Positions 35,892 to 44,918 of a stretch of 64,000 nucleotides of DNA are shown piece by piece. This DNA is from Pseudomonas sp. 8O (lineage in GTDB: Bacteria > Pseudomonadota > Gammaproteobacteria > Pseudomonadales > Pseudomonadaceae), in the NCBI RefSeq assembly GCF_902506495.1, contig NZ_LR733264.1, forward strand, positions 930,001 through 994,000. Reading direction: 5' to 3'. Every line of letters begins with the position of its first letter. Position 1 is the first letter of the stretch. Made by a program: the position numbers and the translations under genes. The notes under the pieces are model-generated. The model saw only the letters and a list, made by a program, of their open reading frames with translations. It had not been told where the DNA came from and ran no database searches.

Positions 35892-36854
35892 TTATCGGCC
35901 ATTTTCCTCAGCACTGGAGTGAATAAAGGACAGGATCTTCTCACCCAGCGCACGGGCCAAGGGTAGCTGTGGATCATCGTAGGACGCCAGCTGTTCGTTC
36001 CAGGGCGCCGGGGTGATGCGCAGGACATGGTTCATGCCGGCGATCATCGCCAGTTCGGCATCGGGCTTGGCCTGCTTGAGTACTTCGGCGTTGTCCGGGC
36101 TGACCTGGGCGTCGTGGGTGCCTTGCACGATCAGTGCTGGAATCTGCAGCGCAGCGAAGTTTTCCGCCGGGTCCTGGCGCAGCAGGCTGATCAGGTAGGG
36201 CTGTACGCTGGGGCGATAGATCGCTTGCAGTTCACTGGGCACCTTGGGCTGCAGCTTGCCGCGAATCAGGTTGGCGAGGATGTGCCTGCTCTCGGCCAGG
36301 AGCGGCGGCGGCAGGCGCATGGCCAGTTGCATGTCCAATACCTGGCCGATGGGGTAGGCGGGGCCGGCAATGGACACCAGGGCATCGGCCTGGCTACCGG
36401 GCGCGGCCAGGCTGGCGATCAGCGCGCCTTCGCTGTGGCCGATGAGAATCAGGCGGTCGAAGCGCGGGTCATCCTTGAGCATCCTGGCCCAGCCCTCGGC
36501 ATCGGCCACATAGCGCTCGACGCTGAGGTCCTTTTCGTCCGGCGTGGCGGTGCGGCTGGCGGCCACGCCGCGCTTGTCGTAGCGCAGGCTGGCGATGCCG
36601 TTGCGTGCCAGCACCTGGGCCAGCTTCTTCAGCGCATCGTTATGCCCGCCCTGAGGGTTGTTGCCGTCGCGGTCGGTGGGGCCGGAGCCGGCGATCAGCA
36701 GCGCCACCGGCACCGGCTTTTCGCTCTGCGGCACCAGCAGACTGCCGTACAGGGTGCCCTGGTCGGTGTCGAGGCTGATGGGTGATTGCTGGGTGGTGTT
36801 GGCCTGGGCCAGGCTGGTGATCAGGGTGAGGGACAAGAGCAGAGCTCGTAGCAT
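35892..36854 (-). CDS. Exported alpha/beta hydrolase
   Basis: A 320-residue protein with a signal peptide (MLRALLLSLTLITSLAQAN). The alpha/beta-hydrolase body has the oxyanion region LLIAGSGPTDRDGNN, nucleophile elbow GHSEG, an Asp in VQGTHDAQVS and His in AGMNHVLR. This matches the BAAT/dienelactone-type periplasmic hydrolases. Substrate unknown. It is transcribed away from aroC. Confidence 0.85.
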   Translation of the reverse strand: MLRALLLSLTLITSLAQANTTQQSPISLDTDQGTLYGSLLVPQSEKPVPVALLIAGSGPTDRDGNNPQGGHNDALKKLAQVLARNGIASLRYDKRGVAASRTATPDEKDLSVERYVADAEGWARMLKDDPRFDRLILIGHSEGALIASLAAPGSQADALVSIAGPAYPIGQVLDMQLAMRLPPPLLAESRHILANLIRGKLQPKVPSELQAIYRPSVQPYLISLLRQDPAENFAALQIPALIVQGTHDAQVSPDNAEVLKQAKPDAELAMIAGMNHVLRITPAPWNEQLASYDDPQLPLARALGEKILSFIHSSAEENGR

Positions 36855-36910
36855 GATGAGGGCAGGGTAGTGGCAGGTTGGTATTGGACGCTGGCCGCGG
36901 GCCAAGGTTC

Positions 36911-37050
36911 GGGCACTTCTAAAAACTAGCTGCGTTGTCATCACTGCGTTAGAAAACAGGCTCAAATGCTCATTTACAGCCCGTAAACTCCGCTTTTCGC
37001 CTGTTTTCAGCCTTGTGCTGACTGCCTCGCTTACGTTTTTAGAAATGCCC
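36911..37050. repeat. Long nested palindromic element upstream of aroC
   Basis: Outer arms GGGCACTTCTAAAAAC (36911-36926) and GTTTTTAGAAATGCCC (37035-37050) pair with one mismatch. Inner arms GAAAACAGGC (36952-36961) and GCCTGTTTTC (36999-37008) pair perfectly. It occupies most of the 298-nt gap between the hydrolase and aroC. Confidence 0.75.
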
Positions 37051-37152
37051 GTTCGGGGTGAACTGCAAGTTATCGGCAGGTATACTCGCCCACCTTGTGA
37101 ATCGGGCCTGCGCAGCGCCGGGCCTGAGCTGAATTTCGCGGAGCGTCTTCCC

Positions 37153-38244
37153 ATGTCCGGCAATACCTACGGCAAGCTGTTCACCGTCACCACCGCTGGC
37201 GAAAGCCATGGCCCGGCGCTGGTCGCCATCGTCGACGGTTGCCCGCCCGGTGTCGAGATCTCCCTGGAAGACCTGCAGCGCGACCTCGATCGCCGCAAGC
37301 CGGGCACCAGCCGCCACACCACACAGCGCCAGGAGGACGACGAGGTGGAAATCCTCTCCGGCGTGTTCGAGGGCAAGACCACCGGCTGCTCCATCGGCCT
37401 GCTGATCCGCAACACCGACCAGAAGTCCAAGGACTATTCGGCGATCAAGGATCTGTTCCGCCCGGCCCACGCCGACTACACCTACCACCACAAGTACGGC
37501 ATCCGCGACTACCGTGGCGGCGGCCGCAGCTCGGCGCGCGAGACCGCCATGCGCGTGGCGGCCGGCGCCATCGCCAAGAAGTTCCTGGCCACCCAGGGCA
37601 TCGTCATCCGTGGCTACATGAGCCAGCTCGGGCCCATCGAGATCCCGTTCAAGACCTGGGACAGCGTCGAAGACAACGCCTTCTTCAGCCCCGATCCGGA
37701 CAAGGTGCCGGAACTGGAGGCCTACATGGATCAGCTGCGTCGTGACCAGGATTCGGTTGGCGCGAAGATCACCGTGGTTGCCGAAGGGGTGATGCCGGGC
37801 CTCGGCGAGCCAATCTTCGACCGCCTCGACGCCGAGCTGGCCCATGCACTGATGAGCATCAATGCGGTCAAGGGCGTGGAGATCGGCGCCGGTTTCGCCT
37901 GCGTCGCCCAACGTGGCACCGAGCACCGCGACGAGCTGACCCCGGAAGGTTTCCTCTCCAACAACGCCGGCGGCATTCTCGGCGGCATTTCCAGCGGCCA
38001 GCCGATCATCGCTCACCTGGCGTTGAAACCGACCTCGAGCATCACTACACCGGGGCGCTCCATTGACGTCAACGGCAACCCGGTTGACGTGATCACCAAG
38101 GGCCGTCACGACCCCTGCGTCGGCATCCGTGCCACGCCGATCGCCGAGGCGATGATGGCTATCGTGCTGATGGATCACCTGCTGCGTCACCGCGCGCAGA
38201 ACGCCGACGTGCGCGTCACCACGCCGGTGCTGCCACAACTGTGA
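37153..38244 (+). CDS. aroC: Chorismate synthase AroC
   Basis: A 363-residue FMN-dependent lyase making chorismate from EPSP, the last shikimate step. Signatures are [32 protein letters not shown] and the [11 protein letters not shown] block. The ATG at 37153 is the family start ([10 protein letters not shown]). An MFS gene follows 13 nt downstream. Confidence 0.97.
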   Translation: MSGNTYGKLFTVTTAGESHGPALVAIVDGCPPGVEISLEDLQRDLDRRKPGTSRHTTQRQEDDEVEILSGVFEGKTTGCSIGLLIRNTDQKSKDYSAIKDLFRPAHADYTYHHKYGIRDYRGGGRSSARETAMRVAAGAIAKKFLATQGIVIRGYMSQLGPIEIPFKTWDSVEDNAFFSPDPDKVPELEAYMDQLRRDQDSVGAKITVVAEGVMPGLGEPIFDRLDAELAHALMSINAVKGVEIGAGFACVAQRGTEHRDELTPEGFLSNNAGGILGGISSGQPIIAHLALKPTSSITTPGRSIDVNGNPVDVITKGRHDPCVGIRATPIAEAMMAIVLMDHLLRHRAQNADVRVTTPVLPQL

Positions 38245-38257
38245 TCCTGGGGGCGGC

Positions 38258-39409
38258 ATGAGCGCGGCCCTGCCGTACTGGCGGCTGTCCGGTTTCTACT
38301 TCTTCTACTTCGCCCTGCTCGGGGGGACGGCGCCGTTCCTGGCGCTGTACTTCGACCACCTGGGCTTTTCCCCGGCGCGGATCGGCGAGTTGATCGCCAT
38401 TCCCATGCTGATGCGCTGCCTGGCACCGAACCTGTGGGGTTGGCTGGGTGACCACAGCGGTCAGCGCCTGCTGATCGTGCGTTTCGGCGCGCTGTGCACC
38501 CTGGTCTGCTTCGCCGGCATCTTCTTCAGCCAGAGCTACGCCTGGCTGGCGCTGATCATGGCCACTCACGCCTTCTTCTGGCATGCAGTGCTGCCGCAGT
38601 TCGAGGTCATCACCCTTGCCCACCTGCGCGAGCAGGCGGCGCGCTACAGCCAGATTCGCCTGTGGGGCAGCATCGGTTTCATCGTCGCCGTGGTCGGCCT
38701 CGGCCTGCTGTTCGAGTGGCTGAGCCTGGACGCGTATCCGGCGGCGCTGCTGGTGATCATGGCCGGTATCGTCGTCAGCAGCTTCTGGGTGCCCAATGCA
38801 CAGCCTGTGCTGCGCCCGAGTACGCTGGAGGCGGAGGGATTTCTACGCCAATTGCGCCGCCCCGGCATCCTTGCGTTCTACGTCAGCGTCGGGCTGATGC
38901 AGTTGAGCAACGGCCCGTACTACACCTTCCTCACTCTGCACCTGGAGGGTGTTGGCTACAGCCGTGGTGCCATCGGGCTGTTCTGGGCGTTGGGGGTAGT
39001 GGCGGAGATCCTGCTGTTCCTGGTCATGGCGCGCCTGCTGCAGCGCTATTCACTGCGCGCCGTGTTGCTGGCCAGCTTCCTGATCACCGCCGTGCGCTGG
39101 TTGCTGTTGGGCAGCCTGGCCCAGTACCTGCCGGTACTGCTGCTGGCGCAGTGCATGCATGCCGCCACCTTCGGCGCTTTCCACGCCGCCTGTATCCATT
39201 TCGTGCAGCGCAGTTTCGTCGACCGCCAGCAGGGCCAGGCCCAGGCGCTCTATGTCAGCCTGGCTGGCATCGGCGGTGCGTTGGGCGCGCTGTATGCCGG
39301 CTATAGCTGGAAGGGCCTGGGCCCGGCCTGGACCTTCGCCATCGCCAGTCTGGTAGCCTTGCTGGCAGCCTTCATCATTGCCACCCGTCTGCCGCCCGAG
39401 CGGCCCTGA
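38258..39409 (+). CDS. MFS transporter (HcaT/MFS_1-like)
   Basis: A 383-residue protein with 12 helices of the MFS_1-like (phenylpropionate transporter) group: YFALLGGTAPFLALYF in TM1, LMRCLAPNLWGWLGD after TM2 and GLFWALGVVAEILLF in the second half. It lies 13 nt downstream of aroC and probably shares its transcript. Substrate unknown. Confidence 0.85.
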   Translation: MSAALPYWRLSGFYFFYFALLGGTAPFLALYFDHLGFSPARIGELIAIPMLMRCLAPNLWGWLGDHSGQRLLIVRFGALCTLVCFAGIFFSQSYAWLALIMATHAFFWHAVLPQFEVITLAHLREQAARYSQIRLWGSIGFIVAVVGLGLLFEWLSLDAYPAALLVIMAGIVVSSFWVPNAQPVLRPSTLEAEGFLRQLRRPGILAFYVSVGLMQLSNGPYYTFLTLHLEGVGYSRGAIGLFWALGVVAEILLFLVMARLLQRYSLRAVLLASFLITAVRWLLLGSLAQYLPVLLLAQCMHAATFGAFHAACIHFVQRSFVDRQQGQAQALYVSLAGIGGALGALYAGYSWKGLGPAWTFAIASLVALLAAFIIATRLPPERP

Positions 39410-39425
39410 ATCGAGTGAACCCTTC

Positions 39426-39965
39426 ATGAGCAGTCTCGCCGTCCACCTGCACACCTCCCCGGAGTTGCCGAACAAGGTTCTCAATCACGCCGACGATATC
39501 GCCAGCACGCTGGCGGCGGTGGGCATCGACTATCGCCAGATGGAGCTGCCGGCTGCGTTGCGCCCCGGTTGCGAGCAGGCCGAGTTCGACGCGGCCTATG
39601 GTCTATGGCTGCAGGCATTCATGGGCAAGGAAGGGCATGTGCAGCAGGAGCTGTTCAACCTGCAGCGCAATCATCCGCAGAAACTGGAGCTGCGCGCTCG
39701 GTATCTGGACGAACTGGTGCAGTCGAGCGCCAGTACCTGGTTGTTCCTGGGTGGTTTCGCCCAACTCAGCGTGCATCTGGATGACTACGTATATGTGCTG
39801 CAGGGCGAGCGTGGCGACCTGCTGACGCTGCCGGCCGGCACGCGTCACTGGTTCGACCTGGGTGAAGAGCCGCACGTGCTGGCGCTGCGTCTGAGCCCGA
39901 GCGAAGACACACCAGAACGCACCGGTGACGATATCGCCAGCCGCTTTCCGCGCCTGGGCGACTGA
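39426..39965 (+). CDS. Acireductone-dioxygenase-like cupin lacking metal ligands
   Basis: A 179-residue protein, the ARD length, whose frame matches acireductone dioxygenase (MtnD): PELPNKVL, DDIASTLA, HPQKLELRARYLDE, LPAGTRHWFDLGE and a closing GDDIASRFPRL. In ARD the segment after LDE is H-x-H-x3-E, giving three of four Fe/Ni ligands. Here it reads LVQSSASTW, so both His and the Glu are gone; only the His of RHWFD remains. It cannot bind metal in the known way. It is probably a paralogue with another role. It follows the MFS gene by 16 nt. Confidence 0.8.
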   Translation: MSSLAVHLHTSPELPNKVLNHADDIASTLAAVGIDYRQMELPAALRPGCEQAEFDAAYGLWLQAFMGKEGHVQQELFNLQRNHPQKLELRARYLDELVQSSASTWLFLGGFAQLSVHLDDYVYVLQGERGDLLTLPAGTRHWFDLGEEPHVLALRLSPSEDTPERTGDDIASRFPRLGD

Positions 39966-40026
39966 GGGAACCCCAACCAATCAACGACTATCCTATGCAG
40001 GCAACCTTTCAGACAGGAGTGTCGTC

Positions 40027-40218
40027 ATGGGTTCCACCTTCAATGGGCTGATCGGCCTGGTCATCCTGGCCCTGGATATCTGGGCCATCATCAACGTGGT
40101 CAAGAGCAACGCGGAAACTGGAATCAAGATTCTATGGATTCTGCTGATCGTGCTGTTGCCGGTGATCGGTCTGATCATCTGGGCGCTGATGGGGCCGCGT
40201 GGCAACGTCAGACTATGA
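40027..40218 (+). CDS. PLDc_N-type small membrane protein
   Basis: A 63-residue protein of two membrane helices (GLIGLVILALDIWAIINVV and ILWILLIVLLPVIGLIIWAL) ending in PRGN, the pattern of the PLDc_N (phospholipase-D-nuclease N-terminal) family. ACAGGAG precedes the ATG. It overlaps the next gene by 4 bp (ATGA). Function unknown. Confidence 0.85.
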   Translation: MGSTFNGLIGLVILALDIWAIINVVKSNAETGIKILWILLIVLLPVIGLIIWALMGPRGNVRL

Positions 40219-40772
40219 ATCGCCTGTGGCTGCTGGTTCTGGTGCTGCTGCCACTGTTCAGTGTGGCTGCAGATGACGCGCAAGCCTGGCAGGCACTGCG
40301 CGAAGGCCGTGCGCTGATACTCATGCGTCACGCCACCGCGCCGGGTACGGGCGACCCGGCGAACTTTCGCCTGGGGCAATGCGAAACCCAGCGCAACCTC
40401 AACGCTCAAGGGCGTGCCGAGGCCCGGCGTTGGGGCGAACTGCTCGCGCGCCAGGGGATCGAACAGCCTCGGCTTCTCAGCAGTCGCTGGTGCCGCGCGC
40501 TGGACACGGCCAGCAACATGCAGCGCGGTCCGGTACAACCCTTCGCTGCGCTGGATTCGTTCTTCGGCAAGCCCGCGGATGGTGCCGGGCAGACCGCCGA
40601 GCTGATTCGCTCGATCAACCAGCTGCCTGCTGGCGCACCGTTGGTGCTGGTTTCCCATCAGGTCAATATCACTGCGCTGACCGGTATCTTTCCGGCCTCG
40701 GGCGAAGGGCTGATCCTGGCGTTGCCACTGCGCCCGCGTGCAGAGCCTCTGGCGCGCATACCCGCGCCTTAG
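40215..40772 (+). CDS. Exported histidine phosphatase family protein
   Basis: A 185-residue protein with a signal peptide (MNRLWLLVLVLLPLFSVAAD). The phosphatase core has the phospho-His motif LILMRHATAPG, the Arg in SSRWCRALDTA and the second His in LVSHQVNIT. It is probably periplasmic. The start overlaps the stop of the upstream gene (ATGA). It is convergent with ogt, 1 bp between stops. Confidence 0.87.
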   Translation: MNRLWLLVLVLLPLFSVAADDAQAWQALREGRALILMRHATAPGTGDPANFRLGQCETQRNLNAQGRAEARRWGELLARQGIEQPRLLSSRWCRALDTASNMQRGPVQPFAALDSFFGKPADGAGQTAELIRSINQLPAGAPLVLVSHQVNITALTGIFPASGEGLILALPLRPRAEPLARIPAP

Positions 40773-40773
40773 G

Positions 40774-41271
40774 CTACAAAGCCAGTTGCGCCTGCGTTGG
40801 CTGCAACACACCCTCGAGTTCCAGTAACTGCTGCTTGCGCGGCAGGCCGCCGGCATAACCGGTCAGGCTGCCGTCCCGGCCGATCACGCGGTGGCAGGGC
40901 ACGATGATGGAGATAGGATTGGCGCCATTGGCCGTCCCCACCGCGCGTACTGCCTGCGGCCTGCCGATCACATGGGCCAGCTCCGAATAGCTGCAGGTGC
41001 GGCCGTAGGGAATGTCCAACAGCGCCTGCCAGACCGCCTGCTGAAATGCCGTGCCCCGCGGCGCCAGGCGCAATTCGAACTGACGGCGCTTGCCGGCGAA
41101 GTATTCATCGAGCTGGCTGCACACGGCGTCCAGCTCACGGCCAGCGGGCTGCCAATGGTCTTCGATGCGCCAGGGCCGGCTGTCCAGCTCCATCAGCAAT
41201 AGTTGCAGGCCGCTGTCGTCGGCTGCGATCAGCAGCGGACCGACGGGGCTGTCGTGGTAACGGTAATGCAT
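40774..41271 (-). CDS. ogt: Methylated-DNA-protein cysteine methyltransferase
   Basis: A 165-residue suicide repair protein taking O6-alkyl groups off guanine. The acceptor Cys is in IIVPCHRVIG; the helix-turn-helix Arg finger region is GRTCSYSELAHVIGRPQAVRAVG. The start (MHYRYHDSPVGPLLIAADDSG) is the Ogt form. It lies 4 bp downstream of alkA; the two form an alkylation-damage operon. Confidence 0.93.
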   Translation of the reverse strand: MHYRYHDSPVGPLLIAADDSGLQLLLMELDSRPWRIEDHWQPAGRELDAVCSQLDEYFAGKRRQFELRLAPRGTAFQQAVWQALLDIPYGRTCSYSELAHVIGRPQAVRAVGTANGANPISIIVPCHRVIGRDGSLTGYAGGLPRKQQLLELEGVLQPTQAQLAL

Positions 41272-41275
41272 GATT

Positions 41276-42154
41276 TCAGCGTCCCGAATAGTTATGCCAG
41301 AGGTACGCGGCTGCATAAGCGCGCCACGGGCGCCAGGCTTCCGCGCGTGCTTTCAGGCGGCGCGCATCGATACCCTCCGTTCCCCATACCGGCGCCTTGA
41401 GCAAACCCAGGTCGCTGGCGGGAAAGGCGTCGGCCTCACCGAACGCACGCAGGGCGATGTACTCCGCTGTCCACGGGCCGATGCCTGGCAGGGCGCATAG
41501 CTGCTCGATCAGGGCTGCACTGCCGTCGGCCAGATGCAGTTTCAGGCTGCCATCGGCAATGCGCGCGGCGAAATGCTGCAGGCATTGCACGCGTTTACCG
41601 GGCATGCCGATGCCGCTCAGGTCGGCCTCGGCAAGCGCCTGTGGTGAGGGGAACAGATGGCTGATGTCCAGCGTTCTCGGCGTCTCGATCAACGTACCGA
41701 CACGTTGCACCAGGCGTCCGACTATGGTGACCGCCGCCTTGACCGTGACCTGCTGGCCGACGATGGCGCGCACCGCCTGCTCGAACGGATCGAACGCCAC
41801 CGGCAGGCGCAGGCCGGGATTGCGTCGCAGCAGCGGCGCGAGCAGTTCGTCAGTGCTCAGGTGCAGGGCAATCGCCTCGGGCTCGTTGTCGAGATCGAAC
41901 ATGCGCCGCACGCGTTGCTCAAGTTGATCGAGGTGCGCTGGCGAGGCCAGACGACAGCGCAGTTCCAGCGCGTTCTGCCCCGGCAGCGGGGCTACCCGAA
42001 ACCAGCCGGGTGTGCCGTCGAGGCTGAAGCCGCGGCTGTAGCTGTCGGCGCTCAGTGACTCCAGCCCAGGGATCGCGCGCAGGGCGAAGTGGCTATGGAA
42101 CTGTTGCCAGTCCCAGGGCGGTTGGTAGGGCAGAAGCAGCGTGATGATGTTCAT
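41276..42154 (-). CDS. alkA: DNA-3-methyladenine glycosylase II (AlkA-like)
   Basis: A 292-residue glycosylase removing alkylated bases. The helix-hairpin-helix LPGIGPWTAEYIALR and the catalytic Asp in FPASDLGL are present, and an AlkA_N-type domain (about 1-115) precedes them. It lacks the Ada regulatory domain. It is first in an operon with ogt. Confidence 0.92.
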   Translation of the reverse strand: MNIITLLLPYQPPWDWQQFHSHFALRAIPGLESLSADSYSRGFSLDGTPGWFRVAPLPGQNALELRCRLASPAHLDQLEQRVRRMFDLDNEPEAIALHLSTDELLAPLLRRNPGLRLPVAFDPFEQAVRAIVGQQVTVKAAVTIVGRLVQRVGTLIETPRTLDISHLFPSPQALAEADLSGIGMPGKRVQCLQHFAARIADGSLKLHLADGSAALIEQLCALPGIGPWTAEYIALRAFGEADAFPASDLGLLKAPVWGTEGIDARRLKARAEAWRPWRAYAAAYLWHNYSGR

Positions 42155-42239
42155 GGCTGGCACCCTAGCTCGGCGTTTGCGGCTTGTCAGCGTGAAGATG
42201 ACTTTCAAACTGCGACGATCTGCCTGTGTGCTGGGGCGC

Positions 42240-42312
42240 GGTGCGCACGGCGCACCCTACATGAAGCGCGTTCCAGGCGCACGGGCTTGTCGTAGGGTGC
42301 GCCGCGCGCACC
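42240..42312. repeat. Two facing REP-like units
   Basis: Inverted unit 42240-42260 and direct unit 42292-42312 of the GTAGGGTGCGCC family lie between alkA and araC. Confidence 0.75.
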
Positions 42313-42330
42313 AGGGGAGCCAGCGGCGAT

Positions 42331-43344
42331 CTAGGAGCCACGTTGATAACGCCCCGGTGTGATGCCTTTCCAGCGCTTGAAGGCGTGAATGAAGTTCGAC
42401 AGCTCGCCGTAACCCAGGCGCTCGGCGATTTCTTCCAGGCTCAGGCCGCCTGCATCCAGCAGCTCTTCGGCCAGGGTCTGACGGACTTCGTCCTGCAGGG
42501 CGCGGAAGCTCGTGCCTTCTTCGATCAGGCGCCGGCGCAGGGTACGGCTGCTCAGGTGCAGACGGTCTGCGACCTGTTCCATGTCGGCGATCTGCCCTGG
42601 CGACTGCAACAGCAACTGACGCACCCGTCCGGCCAGGCCCTGGTGCCATTGATGGCGCGTCAGCAACGCCTGGCATTGCTGTTCGCAGGCACTGACCAGT
42701 TGCGGATTGGCCCGTGGCAGCGGGTTGTCCAGCAGGTCGGCGTCAAAGTCCAGGCGATTGTGCGTAGCGCCAAAGCGCGGCATCTGGCCAAAGGCAGTGA
42801 TGAATGGCGAAACGTCAGCCGGCGCCGTCTGGCGCAGTTCCACATTCAGCAATCGCAGTGTGCTGCCGAGCAGCTCGCGCACGACCACCAGGGCGCCGAG
42901 CATATCGCGCTGCACGATGAAGTCATGCAGCGTCGTGGGCAGGGCGTTGTCATCGAAATACAGGCTGGCGACGGCGTCATCCACGCTCAGGCTGATGCGG
43001 GTGAAGGCATAGGTCAGGCCGTGATAGCGCAGGCCCAGCTCGGCGGCCTGGCGCACCGTGGCGCTGCTGAGAATGGCGTAACCCCAGGCACCGTAAGTGG
43101 TCAGGTGGTAGCGCCGACCGGCCTGCAAGCCAAGATCACCAGCGTCGGGCAGCGCCTCGATCAGGTTGGCGATCAGCTGCAGTTCGCGTTGTGCGTCGAT
43201 CTCCCCGTTCAAACTGGCCAACTGCACCGGGCTGAGCCCCGTTTCGTGCAGGCACCTGTCCAGGCTCAAGCCAAGGTCGAGCCCCAGTTGAGTGAGCAAC
43301 TGGAGGCTGATGATGCTGCGTCGTGCGGGCCAGGGGGCTGACAT
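42331..43344 (-). CDS. AraC-family regulator (OruR/arabinose-binding-N type)
   Basis: A 337-residue activator. The N-terminal part (about 15-200) resembles the Arabinose_bd domain of OruR-type regulators (LGLQAGRRYHLTTYGAWGYAILSS). The C-terminal double HTH runs from about 235 (MEQVADRLHLSSRTLRRRL and IAERLGYGELSNFIHAFKRW) to GITPGRYQ. It is divergent from the BVMO operon over 98 bp and so is its probable activator. Confidence 0.92.
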   Translation of the reverse strand: MSAPWPARRSIISLQLLTQLGLDLGLSLDRCLHETGLSPVQLASLNGEIDAQRELQLIANLIEALPDAGDLGLQAGRRYHLTTYGAWGYAILSSATVRQAAELGLRYHGLTYAFTRISLSVDDAVASLYFDDNALPTTLHDFIVQRDMLGALVVVRELLGSTLRLLNVELRQTAPADVSPFITAFGQMPRFGATHNRLDFDADLLDNPLPRANPQLVSACEQQCQALLTRHQWHQGLAGRVRQLLLQSPGQIADMEQVADRLHLSSRTLRRRLIEEGTSFRALQDEVRQTLAEELLDAGGLSLEEIAERLGYGELSNFIHAFKRWKGITPGRYQRGS

Positions 43345-43442
43345 GGATTGTCCGAAAATCACAATATTCTGGCCGACTATGCCATAACCTGAGCGCGGCG
43401 AGGCAAGTAGCATCTGTTCATCGTCATACACGGGTCATCACA

Positions 43443-44918
43443 ATGCATAACAACCCCCGTACGAACGCGCCCTGGCGCGTACTGATCATCGGCAGCGGCT
43501 TTGCCGGTCTGGGCCTGGCCATGCAGTTGCGCAAAGCCGGTGAGGATGACTTCCTGTTGCTGGAAAAGGCCGGCGAGGTCGGCGGTACATGGCGCGACAA
43601 CAGCTATCCGGGTGCCGCCTGCGATGTGCCTTCGCACCTGTACTCCTTTTCCTTCGAGGCCAAGCACGACTGGTCGCGCAAGTTCGCACCACAGGCGGAA
43701 ATCCACGCCTATATCCTGCAGTGCGTGGAGAGACACCGGCTGCGCCCGCACATCCGTCTGAACAGCGAAGTGCTCGGCGCCGAGTTCGATGCCGCGCGCG
43801 GTATCTGGCGTGTCGAGCTGGCAGAGGGCGAAGTGATCGAGACGCAGGCGCTGGTCAGTGCCTGCGGCCAGCTCAATCGGCCGGCCTACCCGAAACTGCC
43901 CGGCCTGGAGCATTTCCGTGGCGAGGCTTTTCATTCGGCGCGCTGGCGCCATGATCTGGATCTGACCGGCAAGCGCGTGGCGGTGATTGGCACCGGCGCT
44001 TCGGCGATCCAGTTCGTGCCGCAGATCCAGCCGAAGGTCGCCAGCCTGAGCCTGTTCCAGCGCTCGGCGGCCTATGTGCTGGCCAAGCCGGATCGTGCCT
44101 ATAGTCCCTGGGAGATTGCTCTCAAACAGCGTTTTCCCCTGCTGCAACGCGCCGACCGCCTCCTGCAATACCTGCATCACGAGGGCCGGGCGCTGGCCTT
44201 CATCCGCTTTCCCTGGCTGATGCGCCTGTTCCGCCACCGCTTCACCCGCCACCTGCGGCGGCGGATGCCCGATGCCGGCAAGCGTGAGCGGTTGCAGCCG
44301 AACTACCCCATGGGCTGCAAGCGCATTCTGATCAGCAACGATTACTTCCCGGCGCTGGCGCAGGCCAATGTCGAGATCGTCGACACGGCGATTCGCGAGG
44401 TGCGCGAGCAGTCGCTGGTGACGGCCGATGGCCGTGAGCATCCCTGCGATGTGCTGATCTACGGCACCGGTTTCACCGCCACCGATTTCCTCGCGCCGAT
44501 GCATATACGCGGCCTCGATGGGCTGGAGCTGAACCAGGCCTGGAAGGAGGGCGCCGAGGCCTACAAAGGCATCAGCGTCAGCGGTTTTCCCAATCTGTTC
44601 CTGCTCTACGGGCCGAACACCAACCTCGGCCACAACTCCATTCTTTATATGCTCGAGAGCCAGTACGCCTACGTGCTGGGCTGCCTGCAGGCGCTGCGCG
44701 AACAGGGGCTGCGCTACCTCGATCTGCGCCCGACGGTGCAACGGCACTACAACGCCGAGTTGCAACGAGCGACTCATCGAACGATATGGGAACAGGGCTG
44801 CGACAGCTGGTACAAGACCGCTACCGGCAAGCACACCAACAACTGGCCGGGGTTCACCTTCACCTATCGCCTCATGACCCGTACTCCGGAGCTTGCCGAC
44901 TATGACTGCGTCCGCTGA
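43443..44918 (+). CDS. Flavin monooxygenase, Baeyer-Villiger type
   Basis: A 491-residue FAD/NADPH enzyme. The first Rossmann motif is IGSGFAGLG (16-24), followed by GTWRDNSYPGAACD. The BVMO fingerprint FRGEAFHSARW is at 158-168 (F-x-G-x3-H-x3-W), here followed by Arg rather than Pro or Asp. The second Rossmann motif is VIGTGASAIQ (181-190). The ATG at 43443 fits the family start. The enzyme should insert oxygen beside a ketone to give an ester or lactone. An esterase and an SDR follow with overlapping frames. Confidence 0.9.
   Translation: MHNNPRTNAPWRVLIIGSGFAGLGLAMQLRKAGEDDFLLLEKAGEVGGTWRDNSYPGAACDVPSHLYSFSFEAKHDWSRKFAPQAEIHAYILQCVERHRLRPHIRLNSEVLGAEFDAARGIWRVELAEGEVIETQALVSACGQLNRPAYPKLPGLEHFRGEAFHSARWRHDLDLTGKRVAVIGTGASAIQFVPQIQPKVASLSLFQRSAAYVLAKPDRAYSPWEIALKQRFPLLQRADRLLQYLHHEGRALAFIRFPWLMRLFRHRFTRHLRRRMPDAGKRERLQPNYPMGCKRILISNDYFPALAQANVEIVDTAIREVREQSLVTADGREHPCDVLIYGTGFTATDFLAPMHIRGLDGLELNQAWKEGAEAYKGISVSGFPNLFLLYGPNTNLGHNSILYMLESQYAYVLGCLQALREQGLRYLDLRPTVQRHYNAELQRATHRTIWEQGCDSWYKTATGKHTNNWPGFTFTYRLMTRTPELADYDCVR

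Noticed and set aside
36911..37050. Long palindrome as a riboswitch for aroC
   Set aside because: The two-arm symmetry on DNA level and lack of any known ligand-binding core speak for a repeat element instead.
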